Source: Lachnospiraceae bacterium UBA7086
Lineage (GTDB): Bacteria; Bacillota; Clostridia; Lachnospirales; Lachnospiraceae
Direction of reading: 5' to 3'
NCBI GenBank assembly: GCA_002492525.1
Contig: DKZA01000016.1
Location: 92,630 to 156,629 of the forward strand
DNA length: 64,000 nt
Shown here one piece after another: positions 53,291-61,859 of this stretch (its first letter is position 1; each line of letters opens with the position of its first letter). The notes under the pieces are model-generated. The model had not been told where the DNA came from and made no database searches. It was given only the letters and a program-made list of their open reading frames with translations. A program made the position numbers and the translations under genes.

Positions 53291-54166
53291 ATGGCTATGA
53301 GTTTGGAAGCGTTTACAACAGAGATCACGGATCTCATGAGAGAAAGAGGTTATGAGGTCAGTGTAAAGGAAGTGATCAAAAATAATGATATCAGGCAGAC
53401 CGGGATTATCCTGATGAAAGGAGATGAGCAGGTCCATCCGGTACTCTATCTGGAAGGGTATCACAGGAGGTATCGGGACGGAGAGGATCTGGAGGACCTG
53501 GTGGAAGAGATGACATCTGATTATGAAACAGCCAGGTTCGATCTGGATATGGGATTCTTCCAGGAATTTGATCAGGTGAAGGAGAGGATCTATATGAGAC
53601 TGGTAAACTATGAGAAGAATAAAGGACTCATGAAGACAGTCCCTCATTTCAGATGGCTGGATCTGGCGGTGATCTTTTATTATGCCATGGAGTGCCCTGA
53701 GGGAGAGAGGGCATCTGTCACGATCCGGAACACACACCTTAAGATGTGGGAACAGACATGGGATCAGATCTACCAAACAGCTAAGGAGAACATGGAAAGG
53801 GACATTCCGGGATACCTGGTCCCTCTGAACGAGATCATCGAAGACCTGTCAGGGATAGGACAGCCGGAAGATGGACATCAGCTGTATGTGCTGACGAACA
53901 GAGAAAAGATATATGGAGCAACAGCGGTCATCTATTCCGGGAAACTGGAGGAATTGGCAGAAAAGCTGCAGTCCGATCTGCTGATCCTGCCTAGTTCTGT
54001 GCACGAACTCCTGTTCTTGAAAGATGACCATAAACTGCAGTACCAGGCATACAGAAAGATCGTGGAGGAGATCAATGCGGCGGTCGTGGAACCGACAGAG
54101 GTATTGTCGGATAATATCTACCGTTACGATCGTGAAAAAAACCTGGTAAAAATGATCGCAGCATGA
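53291..54166 (+). CDS. DUF5688 family protein
   Basis: A 291-residue protein: VSVKEVIKNNDIRQTGIILM, PVLYLEGYHRRYRDGEDLE, then LYVLTNREKIYGATAVIYSG and a closing DDHKLQYQAYRKIVEEINAA. This matches the DUF5688 family, frequent in Lachnospiraceae mobile elements; function unknown. The ATG at 53291 is preferred, behind GGAGG. Confidence 0.8.
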   Translation: MAMSLEAFTTEITDLMRERGYEVSVKEVIKNNDIRQTGIILMKGDEQVHPVLYLEGYHRRYRDGEDLEDLVEEMTSDYETARFDLDMGFFQEFDQVKERIYMRLVNYEKNKGLMKTVPHFRWLDLAVIFYYAMECPEGERASVTIRNTHLKMWEQTWDQIYQTAKENMERDIPGYLVPLNEIIEDLSGIGQPEDGHQLYVLTNREKIYGATAVIYSGKLEELAEKLQSDLLILPSSVHELLFLKDDHKLQYQAYRKIVEEINAAVVEPTEVLSDNIYRYDREKNLVKMIAA

Positions 54167-54188
54167 CAGTGGAATAGGAGGGAGCAGA

Positions 54189-54260
54189 ATGATCGAGATC
54201 GTTTTGAAATGTCTGGTGGTCGTCCTTGCTGGTGTGCTGAAAGAGATCAGCGAGGACTGA
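54189..54260 (+). CDS. 23-residue hydrophobic peptide
   Basis: Frame MIEIVLKCLVVVLAGVLKEI plus three residues, with a strong GGAGGGAG site before the ATG. One short membrane helix. It may be a membrane peptide or simply a leader before the DUF932 gene. Confidence 0.35.
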   Translation: MIEIVLKCLVVVLAGVLKEISED

Positions 54261-54341
54261 ACCATACAGCATGGATGCCCGGACAGGGGATAGAGACAGA
54301 CAGTGGATTTGATCTTAAAGAGATAAAAAGGAGGAAAAGAG

Positions 54342-55271
54342 ATGGCGGCAAATGTAGAGAGTATGTTTTATGTGAGGGAGATCCCGTGGCACGGCCTGGG
54401 TACCAGGGTCATGGAGGCGCCCACATCGTCAGATGCCCTGCGGCTTGCGGGGCTTGACTGGAAGGTGTTGCAGGAGAACGTATATACTGAAAATGGGGAG
54501 CTGGTGCCGGGATTTTATGCCAATATCCGGGATAAGGACAGGCGGACACTCGGCGTAGTGAGCGACCGCTATAAGGTGGTACAGAATGAGGAGGCTTTTG
54601 CCTTTACGGATGCACTGCTAGGAGAAGGTGTCCGTTATGAGACGGCGGGCTCATTACAAAATGGCAGGAAAGTATGGATCCTTGCAAGGCTTCCCCATTC
54701 CTACATCATATCGGGGGAGCAGATCGATCCTTATCTGGTGTTTTCCAATACCCATGATGGGACAGGATCCATCAGGGCAGCGGTGACACCGGTAAGGGTG
54801 GTATGCAATAACACACTGAATCTGGCGCTGGAGACGGCAAAGCGTTCATGGGCCTGTGTCCATACCGGGGACATCAGGGGAAAGATCACGGATGCCAGGG
54901 AGACCCTGTCCCTTGCGGGGGCTTATATGGAGGCACTGGGGAGGAAATTCGATGAGCTGCAGAAAAAGCGGCTTACGGATCATCAGGTAAAGGATCTTAT
55001 CGAGGTGCTCCTGCCGGTGGAGGAAGAGGATTCCAAGAAAGCACGGAATGTGATGCGCAGCAGGGAGGACCTGAGGGCGAGGTACTATGACGCCCCCGAT
55101 CTTAAGGATGTAGGGAAGAGCGCTTACCGTTTTATCAATGCGGTATCGGATTTTGCTACGCATGCAAAACCCATACGCAGGACGGCGAATCATCAGGAAA
55201 ATCTGTTTGCCCGTACCATAGAGGGGCATCCCATGATAGATAAGGCTTACCAGATGGTGAGTGCTGCGTAA
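54342..55271 (+). CDS. DUF932 phage/plasmid-type protein
   Basis: A 309-residue DUF932 protein: FYVREIPWHGLGTRVMEAPT, LGVVSDRYKVVQNEEAFAFT, then YLVFSNTHDGTGSIRAAVTP and RVVCNNTLNLAL. The family occurs in phages and plasmids next to single-strand annealing and exonuclease genes, as here; its biochemical role is not settled. AGGAGG-type bases precede the ATG. Confidence 0.9.
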   Translation: MAANVESMFYVREIPWHGLGTRVMEAPTSSDALRLAGLDWKVLQENVYTENGELVPGFYANIRDKDRRTLGVVSDRYKVVQNEEAFAFTDALLGEGVRYETAGSLQNGRKVWILARLPHSYIISGEQIDPYLVFSNTHDGTGSIRAAVTPVRVVCNNTLNLALETAKRSWACVHTGDIRGKITDARETLSLAGAYMEALGRKFDELQKKRLTDHQVKDLIEVLLPVEEEDSKKARNVMRSREDLRARYYDAPDLKDVGKSAYRFINAVSDFATHAKPIRRTANHQENLFARTIEGHPMIDKAYQMVSAA

Positions 55272-55480
55272 GAGGACAGTATACTGCTGCAGCGGCGCTT
55301 CCTGTCTGCAGGTTCCCGTATCAAATAGAAGAGCCCTTTTGGTCTTTGGTATATCACGGGAAACGGGGACCGCAGACCGGCAGGCGAGAATTTTGCGCAG
55401 GATGGGAAAAGAAGGCGGAACAGGCAGGCATAGTTAAGAAAGCCGTCATAAGAGAAAAGACAGGAACAGGAGAACGGGTT

Positions 55481-56422
55481 ATGGAGGGAAAGCATATGTA
55501 TGAAAAGATACCAACAGGGGAGATGACGAGGGAGGAGTGGCTGCGGCTCCGGAAAACAGGGCTTGGCGGATCGGATGCAGGTGCAGTCTGCGGGCTGAAC
55601 CCATACAGCAGTGCCATGAAAGTATTCCGGGACAAGACGAGCGATGATGTGGAGGAACTGGATACGGAAGCTGTCCGCATCGGGCATGATCTGGAACAGT
55701 ATGTGGCAGAGAGGTTCACGGAGGCGGCGGGCTTAAGAGTCCGCCGCTCCAATTTTATGTACCGCAGCACCGAGCATCCTTTTATGATCGCGGATGTGGA
55801 CAGGCTGGTGATCGGGGAAGATGCCGGATTAGAATGTAAGACAGCAAGCGCTTATAATGCAGACAAGTGGGCGGAAGGGGATATCCCGCTCCACTATGTG
55901 ATGCAGTGCTATCACTATATGGCCGTGACGGGAAAGCGGGTGTGGTATATCGCGGCGCTCATCCTCGGAAGGGGATTTGTCTATAGGAAACTGGAATGGG
56001 ATGACAGACTGATCGGGGAGCTGATCCGGATGGAGGAGGCGTTTTGGAACAGACATGTCCTGACAGGACAGATCCCGCCGCCAGACGGGAGTAAAGCCTG
56101 TGATGAGGTGATAGAAAAGTATTTTGGCAGTGCGAAAGCTGGTGAGATGGCGCTGACCGGGTTTGACGGGAGACTGGAGAGACGCAGGGAGATACTTAAG
56201 GAGATCGCGGGACTGGAAACAGAGAAGAAACAGATCGAGCAGGAAGTGAAACTGGCGATGGGGGAGTATGAACTGGCCAGGAGCGGAAACTTCCGTGTCT
56301 CATGGAGCAATGTGGATTCCACCAGGCTCGATACGAAGCGGATCAAAGAGGAGAGGCCGGAGATCTATGCGGATTATGCGGCCGTATCCCACTGCAGGCG
56401 GTTTGAAGTAAAGGCTGCATGA
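55481..56422 (+). CDS. YqaJ-family viral recombinase nuclease
   Basis: A 313-residue exonuclease of the YqaJ/lambda-Exo fold. RKTGLGGSDAGAVCGLNPY at the start, EAVRIGHDLEQYVAERF, catalytic Asp in MIADVDRLVI and E-x-K in AGLECKTASAYN, then YVMQCYHYMAV. It resects DNA ends to give single strands for the annealing protein encoded two genes on. ATG at 55481 follows AGGAG; ATG at 55496 follows GGAGG and is equally possible. The gap 55272-55480 shows nothing else. Confidence 0.92.
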   Translation: MEGKHMYEKIPTGEMTREEWLRLRKTGLGGSDAGAVCGLNPYSSAMKVFRDKTSDDVEELDTEAVRIGHDLEQYVAERFTEAAGLRVRRSNFMYRSTEHPFMIADVDRLVIGEDAGLECKTASAYNADKWAEGDIPLHYVMQCYHYMAVTGKRVWYIAALILGRGFVYRKLEWDDRLIGELIRMEEAFWNRHVLTGQIPPPDGSKACDEVIEKYFGSAKAGEMALTGFDGRLERRREILKEIAGLETEKKQIEQEVKLAMGEYELARSGNFRVSWSNVDSTRLDTKRIKEERPEIYADYAAVSHCRRFEVKAA

Positions 56423-56462
56423 CAGGAAAATGCGGCTGTCATGGTTACAGGAGAAAGGACTG

Positions 56463-56484
56463 CCGGGAGGGAAATGCCTCCCGG
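56463..56484 (+). terminator. hairpin between the YqaJ gene and the next
   Basis: Perfect stem CCGGGAGG / CCTCCCGG around GAAATG. There is no T tract, so it is probably a partial terminator or RNA-processing hairpin within the operon. Confidence 0.5.
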
Positions 56485-56516
56485 CGGGAAAAAGCAGGAC
56501 AGGAGGAGATGGGAAG

Positions 56517-56861
56517 ATGACAGAGGGAAAGATGGATACAAAAGACCAGCGTGACAGGTCTGTGCATGATTTTGATGATGTGTTCCTCTATGTGCAGGAA
56601 GAAGGACAGATCATCCATATCTCGGAAGGAGACGGTACGAACCTCCTGGATGAGGATATCAGGGAAGGATATGTTGATTATATCGATTACAGCCAGTATG
56701 ACTTGTCGGGAGGTATACAGGAGGCAGACGGCGGCATGATGCTGTCTGCGGAGTATGTGAGAGAACGGTATGCACAGCTTGCGGACAGTATCGGGGATGT
56801 ACTGGAGATGGCATATGGGAGACGGGATATAACGTTCCTACGGCTGGCAGGAAGGAGCTGA
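56517..56861 (+). CDS. small acidic protein, unknown
   Basis: A 114-residue protein: DFDDVFLYVQEEGQIIHISE and LDEDIREGYVDYIDYSQYDL. It is strongly acidic, with no recognised domain. AGGAGGAG lies about 10 bases before the ATG, and the stop is two bases before the Rad52-like gene, so they are co-translated. It may be a partner of the recombination proteins. Confidence 0.6.
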   Translation: MTEGKMDTKDQRDRSVHDFDDVFLYVQEEGQIIHISEGDGTNLLDEDIREGYVDYIDYSQYDLSGGIQEADGGMMLSAEYVRERYAQLADSIGDVLEMAYGRRDITFLRLAGRS

Positions 56862-56863
56862 GA

Positions 56864-57604
56864 ATGAAACAGGCAATGATAAGACTCTTAAGAGCGGAAG
56901 AGATCGAGTGCAGGGTATCCATAATAAAGGAGAATGGACTGAGCCTCTTACTCTATAAGGATGCCAGGGTGGACCAGCGCATCCTGGATGAGACCTTCGG
57001 ATCCTTTGGGTGGAAACGCAGCCACCAGAGCATAGACGGGAACCTCTACTGTACGGTGGAGATCTATGACGAAGAGAAGAAGGAATGGGTGTCGAAACAG
57101 GATGTAGGTGCTGCCAGCTATTCTGAGAAGGAAAAAGGGCAGGCATCAGACAGTTTTAAGAGGGCGTGCTTTAACTGGGGCATCGGCAGGGAACTATACA
57201 CGGCCCCGTTCATCTGGATACAGGGGGATCTGGCAAATATCCAGAAAAATGGGGATAAGCTGTACTGCAATGACCATTTCAGAGTGGCGTCCATCGAGTA
57301 CAATGACAGCCGGGAGATCATATCCCTTGTGATTGTCAATACGAAGGGCGATTGTGTCTATGCGATGCAGGGCAGTACACCATCCGGGACGGGCAGGAAA
57401 AAGACATCCAGAAAAAAGGCGCAGGAATCTGCTCTCAGCGATGAACAGATGACAGCCCTGCAGGAGGAGCTTGCCCGGACAGGGGTAGCGATGGAGGCAG
57501 TACAGGAGAGGTATCAGATCGGGAAGGTGGAGACGATGGGAGAGACAATGTATAAGCGGGTAATGGAAGCACTGGGGAAGACGAAGAGTGTGAAGGCAGC
57601 ATAA
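56864..57604 (+). CDS. Rad52/Rad22-family single-strand annealing protein
   Basis: A 246-residue recombinase that anneals complementary single strands. Hallmarks are QDVGAASYSEKEKGQASDSF and KRACFNWGIGRELYTAPFIW. A Lys/Ser-rich linker follows residue 175, with a short helical C-terminal domain after it. With the YqaJ nuclease it forms an exonuclease-annealing pair like those in phages. It may aid replication or recombination of the element. Confidence 0.9.
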   Translation: MKQAMIRLLRAEEIECRVSIIKENGLSLLLYKDARVDQRILDETFGSFGWKRSHQSIDGNLYCTVEIYDEEKKEWVSKQDVGAASYSEKEKGQASDSFKRACFNWGIGRELYTAPFIWIQGDLANIQKNGDKLYCNDHFRVASIEYNDSREIISLVIVNTKGDCVYAMQGSTPSGTGRKKTSRKKAQESALSDEQMTALQEELARTGVAMEAVQERYQIGKVETMGETMYKRVMEALGKTKSVKAA

Positions 57605-57703
57605 GTAAATTTATTATAACGATATATTTTATTGAAAGACTTCCAGTGGTTAATCCATTGGGAGTCTCTTATAAAATAAAGGGCATGGTATACAAGGTTT
57701 ATT

Positions 57704-57742
57704 GTGGAAAAAGGATTATTTTCCATTTTTCCACCTATTCCA
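57704..57742 (+). repeat. inverted repeat and TCCACCTATTCCA motif
   Basis: GTGGAAAAA (57704-57712) pairs perfectly with TTTTTCCAC (57726-57734). Overlapping this is TCCACCTATTCCA (57730-57742), identical to 25548-25560. It stands in the A+T-rich gap before the 57822 gene. Confidence 0.5.
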
Positions 57743-57821
57743 CCGAATATGATGTATAGTAAGTATTGAATCAACATGCAATGATAATGCAGTGGAAGTG
57801 ATGGAAAGGTGGAAATTGATA

Positions 57822-59276
57822 ATGGGGCGATATTTGGATATTGATTTAGATGAAGGAGTTTTGAGTGAGGAAAACTTAGGGTGGATTCATGAACGAATTT
57901 TAATGGATTATGGTGTGAATTTGGAACTGATTTCTGAAGATGGATTCCAGGATAAGAGGCTGATAGAAAAAATTGCACAGAAGTACCAGTTAAATGAGAA
58001 GTGGTCTGATTTTAGGAAATTAATTTTTTTAAAAAAAGATTTGAAAAAATTTGATGAAAGTATAGAGCAGCGGTTACAATGGGAGCAGGGTGAAATTATT
58101 CGGGCAAATAAAAAAAGTGAAATTATAGAAAGTGAAAAGTTGTCCGCTGATAAACAAAATTTAAGAGAGCAAGAATCATCGAAAGATCAAGAAGTACTTA
58201 AACTATATGAAAAAATCACCGAGAAAGAGGAAAAAATAAAAAAGAAGGATAAGAAAAAGCTAAAGAATATTTCCTATGAAGATTGTGTAGCAATAATGGG
58301 ATATATATTAACAAATAGCAGAGTGACAGAGAAAGATATAATTTTACAATATTTCATGAGGCACAAGTATACACAAATGGCTATGAATAAATATAGATTT
58401 GCAGACGAAAGGAAAGACGAAAAAATTGACTGCAGAAGTCGATTGAAGAGTTTAGACGTTTTTCCGATGAAAGATAGTAATTGTTTGCCTGTCTTTATAA
58501 AAGAACTGCAAGATATTCTGTTTACACAGAAATATATAAGGCTGTTTGATTTTACAGTGTTTGGCAGTGAAAGGGAAGAAGCAAAAGGAAGTTTGGATAT
58601 AACACGCTATAGTTATAAATATATTGAAGAGATATATTCAAAATTAGAGGGAGTTTCTTACGAAAATCTTTATTATCTAAATGATATGCTTGGGATTTCC
58701 CTGACTAATACTATTTTTTTGTGCATATACAATAGAACTCAAAAGTATAGGCAAGAGGGGATGGAGATAAATTATAAGATTATAAATAAAAAGCTGTTTG
58801 ATGTTGCGACTCTGTTGGGTAAATTTAAATGTATCTATAGTCGTGATATTTTGGCAAAAATTATCTTTAAATTTTTACTCACTTTTGATGTCAATAAGAA
58901 ACAAAATATAGAGGAAGAAATCAATCGAATGTATGAAAGTATTGGGAAGGCCTGTGATCAGATCTGTAGTTATTTAGAGACAAATATTGATAGAATAAAT
59001 TGTTATTACCGTGATTTATGTGATGCTAAGGTATGGTTATATGCCAATGATGACTTGAGATATGGCTTTGATGAAGAGATGGCGTTGACAGTGGAAAGAG
59101 AATGTGAGATATGGATGAAGAAATATATAAGGAATAAGACTGTTGATAAAGTTATCGGGAATGATGCAATGAAATGGAGGGGCGATTATAAGCTTAGAGA
59201 AATGAAGTTAATAAAAGAACCGGATAATTTATATGCACAATTACATATGGCTGTTATGAAGGGAATTTGGAGGTGA
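57822..59276 (+). CDS. large protein of unknown function
   Basis: A 484-residue A+T-rich gene. The protein starts MGRYLDIDLDEGVLSEENLG, has a charged coiled-coil part (about residues 85-145, Glu/Lys-rich) and a mostly helical, Tyr/Lys-rich remainder without membrane spans or motifs that I know. ATG at 57822 is preferred, with AAAGGTGG 9 bases upstream; ATG at 57801 is possible. It lies between the recombination block and the DUF927-like ATPase and shares base composition with the latter. It may act with it in replication, or be another conflict gene. Confidence 0.7.
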   Translation: MGRYLDIDLDEGVLSEENLGWIHERILMDYGVNLELISEDGFQDKRLIEKIAQKYQLNEKWSDFRKLIFLKKDLKKFDESIEQRLQWEQGEIIRANKKSEIIESEKLSADKQNLREQESSKDQEVLKLYEKITEKEEKIKKKDKKKLKNISYEDCVAIMGYILTNSRVTEKDIILQYFMRHKYTQMAMNKYRFADERKDEKIDCRSRLKSLDVFPMKDSNCLPVFIKELQDILFTQKYIRLFDFTVFGSEREEAKGSLDITRYSYKYIEEIYSKLEGVSYENLYYLNDMLGISLTNTIFLCIYNRTQKYRQEGMEINYKIINKKLFDVATLLGKFKCIYSRDILAKIIFKFLLTFDVNKKQNIEEEINRMYESIGKACDQICSYLETNIDRINCYYRDLCDAKVWLYANDDLRYGFDEEMALTVERECEIWMKKYIRNKTVDKVIGNDAMKWRGDYKLREMKLIKEPDNLYAQLHMAVMKGIWR

Positions 59277-59424
59277 TTTTTTCATGTATCCGAAGGACAA
59301 AATTTTAAAAATTTTATAAAGAAATGTCGGTCGCTGGAAAATATTGCATTGGCGATGTAAGATGGACATGCAACCGTAAAAGATTTCTAAATTCAAGAAG
59401 AAATGGAGGAGAAGTTATCGGAAA

Positions 59425-61401
59425 ATGAAAAAATGTGTTGACGTTCTGGAGTTTGTAGAACGGGATGAACAGGGACAGATCAAAGGCAGAGAGGTTCTGG
59501 AGTTTGTAGAACGGGATGAACAGGGACAGATCAAAGGTAGAGAGGTGCTAGACTTCCTTGGAGATGAAAAAGAAGAACCATTCGCGAAAAAGATAACGGC
59601 AGGAAGCCAGGAAGCACCTCATAATATGGGAAAGGATAACGATTCAGCAATATGCATGGAAGGACAGATATTACCATTATTGCGTCAAAATCCGTATTGC
59701 CCAGTTACATGGACACCGGCAGATCCATTTCCGGCGACAAATTTTTGCGTGAAAGTTCTACAAAAAAAAATATTTTTGGATCGAACGGGAAAAGAGATGT
59801 CAGACCGTGGGGAGATAGAATGTAAAATTTTTGTATGCGGAAAAGAGTATGATTTGGTTATAAAAAATATGAAAATCCGTTCGTTTGCACGGATCGTGAC
59901 AGATCAGATACCGGAGGCGATTATTGATCATGAGGAAAAGAAGGCTGAGAAAATAGTCGAAAAAAGGTTCAGACAAGATATAGCGCAGTGCAGGTCGGTT
60001 CAAATTTTTTGTCAAGCGGGATGGAATCGCATTGATGGACGGAGGCTTTATGTTTATGATGGCATTGACCTTGGAAATGAACGATATGTGGACACAGGAT
60101 TGACATTGCCACATTTGAACTGTAGTAGAGAAACCCTTGTAGCGATTTTCCTCCGAGTTCGAGATTTATGTCGAGATATCACAGCAATCTCTGTAATGTT
60201 CGCCACTTCCTTGCTTGGAGTTCTCTATCGTCCATTTGAGGAGGCAGGATTCCGTCCGCGTTTTCTTCTTTTCATTCATGGCAAGACGGGCAGCATGAAA
60301 ACGACGTTAGCTAAAATTTTGTATACGCAGCTTTGTAAGGATGAATTTCGGGACGAACCTCGGCGATTCGATACGGATACGGAAGTTTCGCTGGAACGTG
60401 CCATCGTTACGGCAGGTCAGGATAGCGTTACGCTGATTGACGATTTTTCGCCTGCCAAAATGGAAACGAGGAAAGGGGATATGACAAACAAACTCGAAAC
60501 GATCATACGCATGGTGGGAGACGGAAGTAGCAGAAGTCGCTCGGATATTAAACTGGAGGATAAGCGCGGAGAAGGTGTGCATGGGATGGTTGTATTGACC
60601 GGAGAGCTTATGCCCAAGGGTTTGTCTTCAAATCTTAGATGCGTGTTCTGTCGATTAAATCGGGATGATGTTGATATAAGTACTGTGACGTGGTTTCAGG
60701 AGAATGAAGCCGCATATACTACTCTTATTGCCTCGTTTGCGGAATATGTAGGGCAAAATTTTGATTATATTATACAATATATTATAGAACGGTTTAACGA
60801 TGAACGAAGGCGGCTTTTTGGGATTCTTAGGGAGAGACGGTTGGTGGATTCTGCTGTGACGCTAGGTTTGGTTATTGATATTTTCATCAAATTTCTACAG
60901 GAATTTTGTGGTCTAAATGATGGTGCGGTTTTGAATGTGCCCAGTCAGATGAAAAATTCTATCATTGATGCGGTAAGGATTAGTGAGCAGATGTCCACTG
61001 TTGAATCCCCCAGTGAAATTTTTGTAAGCACGCTAGAAGCTCTGATGCGGATGGGAGTGATCAAAATTGCTGAAGAAAAGGTCTCAATATTGGAATCTGG
61101 AGCATATGATGGATATTCAGACGGAGAATTTCTTTGTTTTCTTCCAGAAAGCGTACACAAAAAAGTAATCGCTTTTTTGAAACAAACAAATCGATATTTT
61201 CCGTATGATTGTAAGGAGATTCTGGTGTTCCTTGCAGATGATGGAATTAGCAAAACATCCTCAAATGGGGCCGGAAAGAGAACACTATGTGCTAGGATTT
61301 CAATGGGAAATGGGAAGAAAATAAACGTTTTAAAAATCAGAAAGAATATATTTGATGCGGTTATTGATGGAGGTTATGATGATTGGAATGGAGGAAAGTA
61401 G
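59425..61401 (+). CDS. DUF927-like ATPase (superfamily 3-type helicase?)
   Basis: A 658-residue protein. The N-terminus carries an exact-length tandem duplication of 17 residues (VLEFVERDEQGQIKGRE twice). The ATPase core is in the middle: Walker A FIHGKTGSMKTTLAK (about residue 290) and Walker B SVTLIDDFSPAK (about 335), followed by MVVLTGELMPKG. This fits DUF927-type helicase/primase-associated ATPases of mobile elements. A winged C-terminal part follows. The ATG at 59425 has GGAGG only at long spacing, so translation start is uncertain. It is probably a replication helicase for the excised element. Confidence 0.75.
   Translation: MKKCVDVLEFVERDEQGQIKGREVLEFVERDEQGQIKGREVLDFLGDEKEEPFAKKITAGSQEAPHNMGKDNDSAICMEGQILPLLRQNPYCPVTWTPADPFPATNFCVKVLQKKIFLDRTGKEMSDRGEIECKIFVCGKEYDLVIKNMKIRSFARIVTDQIPEAIIDHEEKKAEKIVEKRFRQDIAQCRSVQIFCQAGWNRIDGRRLYVYDGIDLGNERYVDTGLTLPHLNCSRETLVAIFLRVRDLCRDITAISVMFATSLLGVLYRPFEEAGFRPRFLLFIHGKTGSMKTTLAKILYTQLCKDEFRDEPRRFDTDTEVSLERAIVTAGQDSVTLIDDFSPAKMETRKGDMTNKLETIIRMVGDGSSRSRSDIKLEDKRGEGVHGMVVLTGELMPKGLSSNLRCVFCRLNRDDVDISTVTWFQENEAAYTTLIASFAEYVGQNFDYIIQYIIERFNDERRRLFGILRERRLVDSAVTLGLVIDIFIKFLQEFCGLNDGAVLNVPSQMKNSIIDAVRISEQMSTVESPSEIFVSTLEALMRMGVIKIAEEKVSILESGAYDGYSDGEFLCFLPESVHKKVIAFLKQTNRYFPYDCKEILVFLADDGISKTSSNGAGKRTLCARISMGNGKKINVLKIRKNIFDAVIDGGYDDWNGGK
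59443..59544 (+). repeat. 51-base tandem repeat, two copies
   Basis: Units at 59443-59493 and 59494-59544, differing at about one base, in frame, each encoding 17 residues. A degenerate third start (VLDFLGDEKEE) follows. The near identity indicates a recent duplication. Confidence 0.9.
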
Positions 61402-61481
61402 GATATGTCGGCTGATATTTCTGCAGAATTTATGTCTGATTGGTACATATATTATACAAAGGTTGTATCACAGGGGAAGAT

Positions 61482-61664
61482 ATGCGAAAGCATCATATAA
61501 CTTGCCATCTCGAAGATAATAAACCGATCAAGGAGATCCAATATATAGTCAATAGTTGTGCAACATTATATATCGAAAACTTGTTAAAAAAGAGTGGATT
61601 GCCAAAAGATAAGAAAATAGCTATTTTAGAGCAAATGCTGATGAAATTACGAGTGGATCAGTAG
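61482..61664 (+). CDS. small protein, unknown
   Basis: A 60-residue protein (RKHHITCHLEDNKPIKEIQY, then helical LYIENLLKKSGLPKDKKIAI). ATG at 61482 follows AGGGGAAG. No family is recognised. Such small genes often precede the integrase in Lachnospiraceae elements; a directionality factor is one possibility but unsupported. Confidence 0.55.
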   Translation: MRKHHITCHLEDNKPIKEIQYIVNSCATLYIENLLKKSGLPKDKKIAILEQMLMKLRVDQ

Positions 61665-61695
61665 TACTGTTTTATATTGATAGTTGCAATGTGAA

Positions 61696-61719
61696 GGCCA
61701 GCGTTTAAAGACGCTGGCC
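61696..61719 (+). terminator. hairpin before the recombinase gene
   Basis: Perfect 9-base stem GGCCAGCGT / ACGCTGGCC around TTAAAG, without a strong T tract. Confidence 0.55.
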
Positions 61720-61859
61720 GGTAATTGTACATGAAAAGAGACCGAATTCAACATGACAATATGAGGAGTAAAGAGAGTTTACCGATGGGTGATAACTGTA
61801 TGGATTGTTGAACAGTAAAACGATAAGAATAGTAAATTGGGAAAGGAGGCAAACAGCCT

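Noticed and set aside
59443..59544. CRISPR-like repeat
   Set aside because: There are only two adjacent units with no spacers, in frame within a coding gene.
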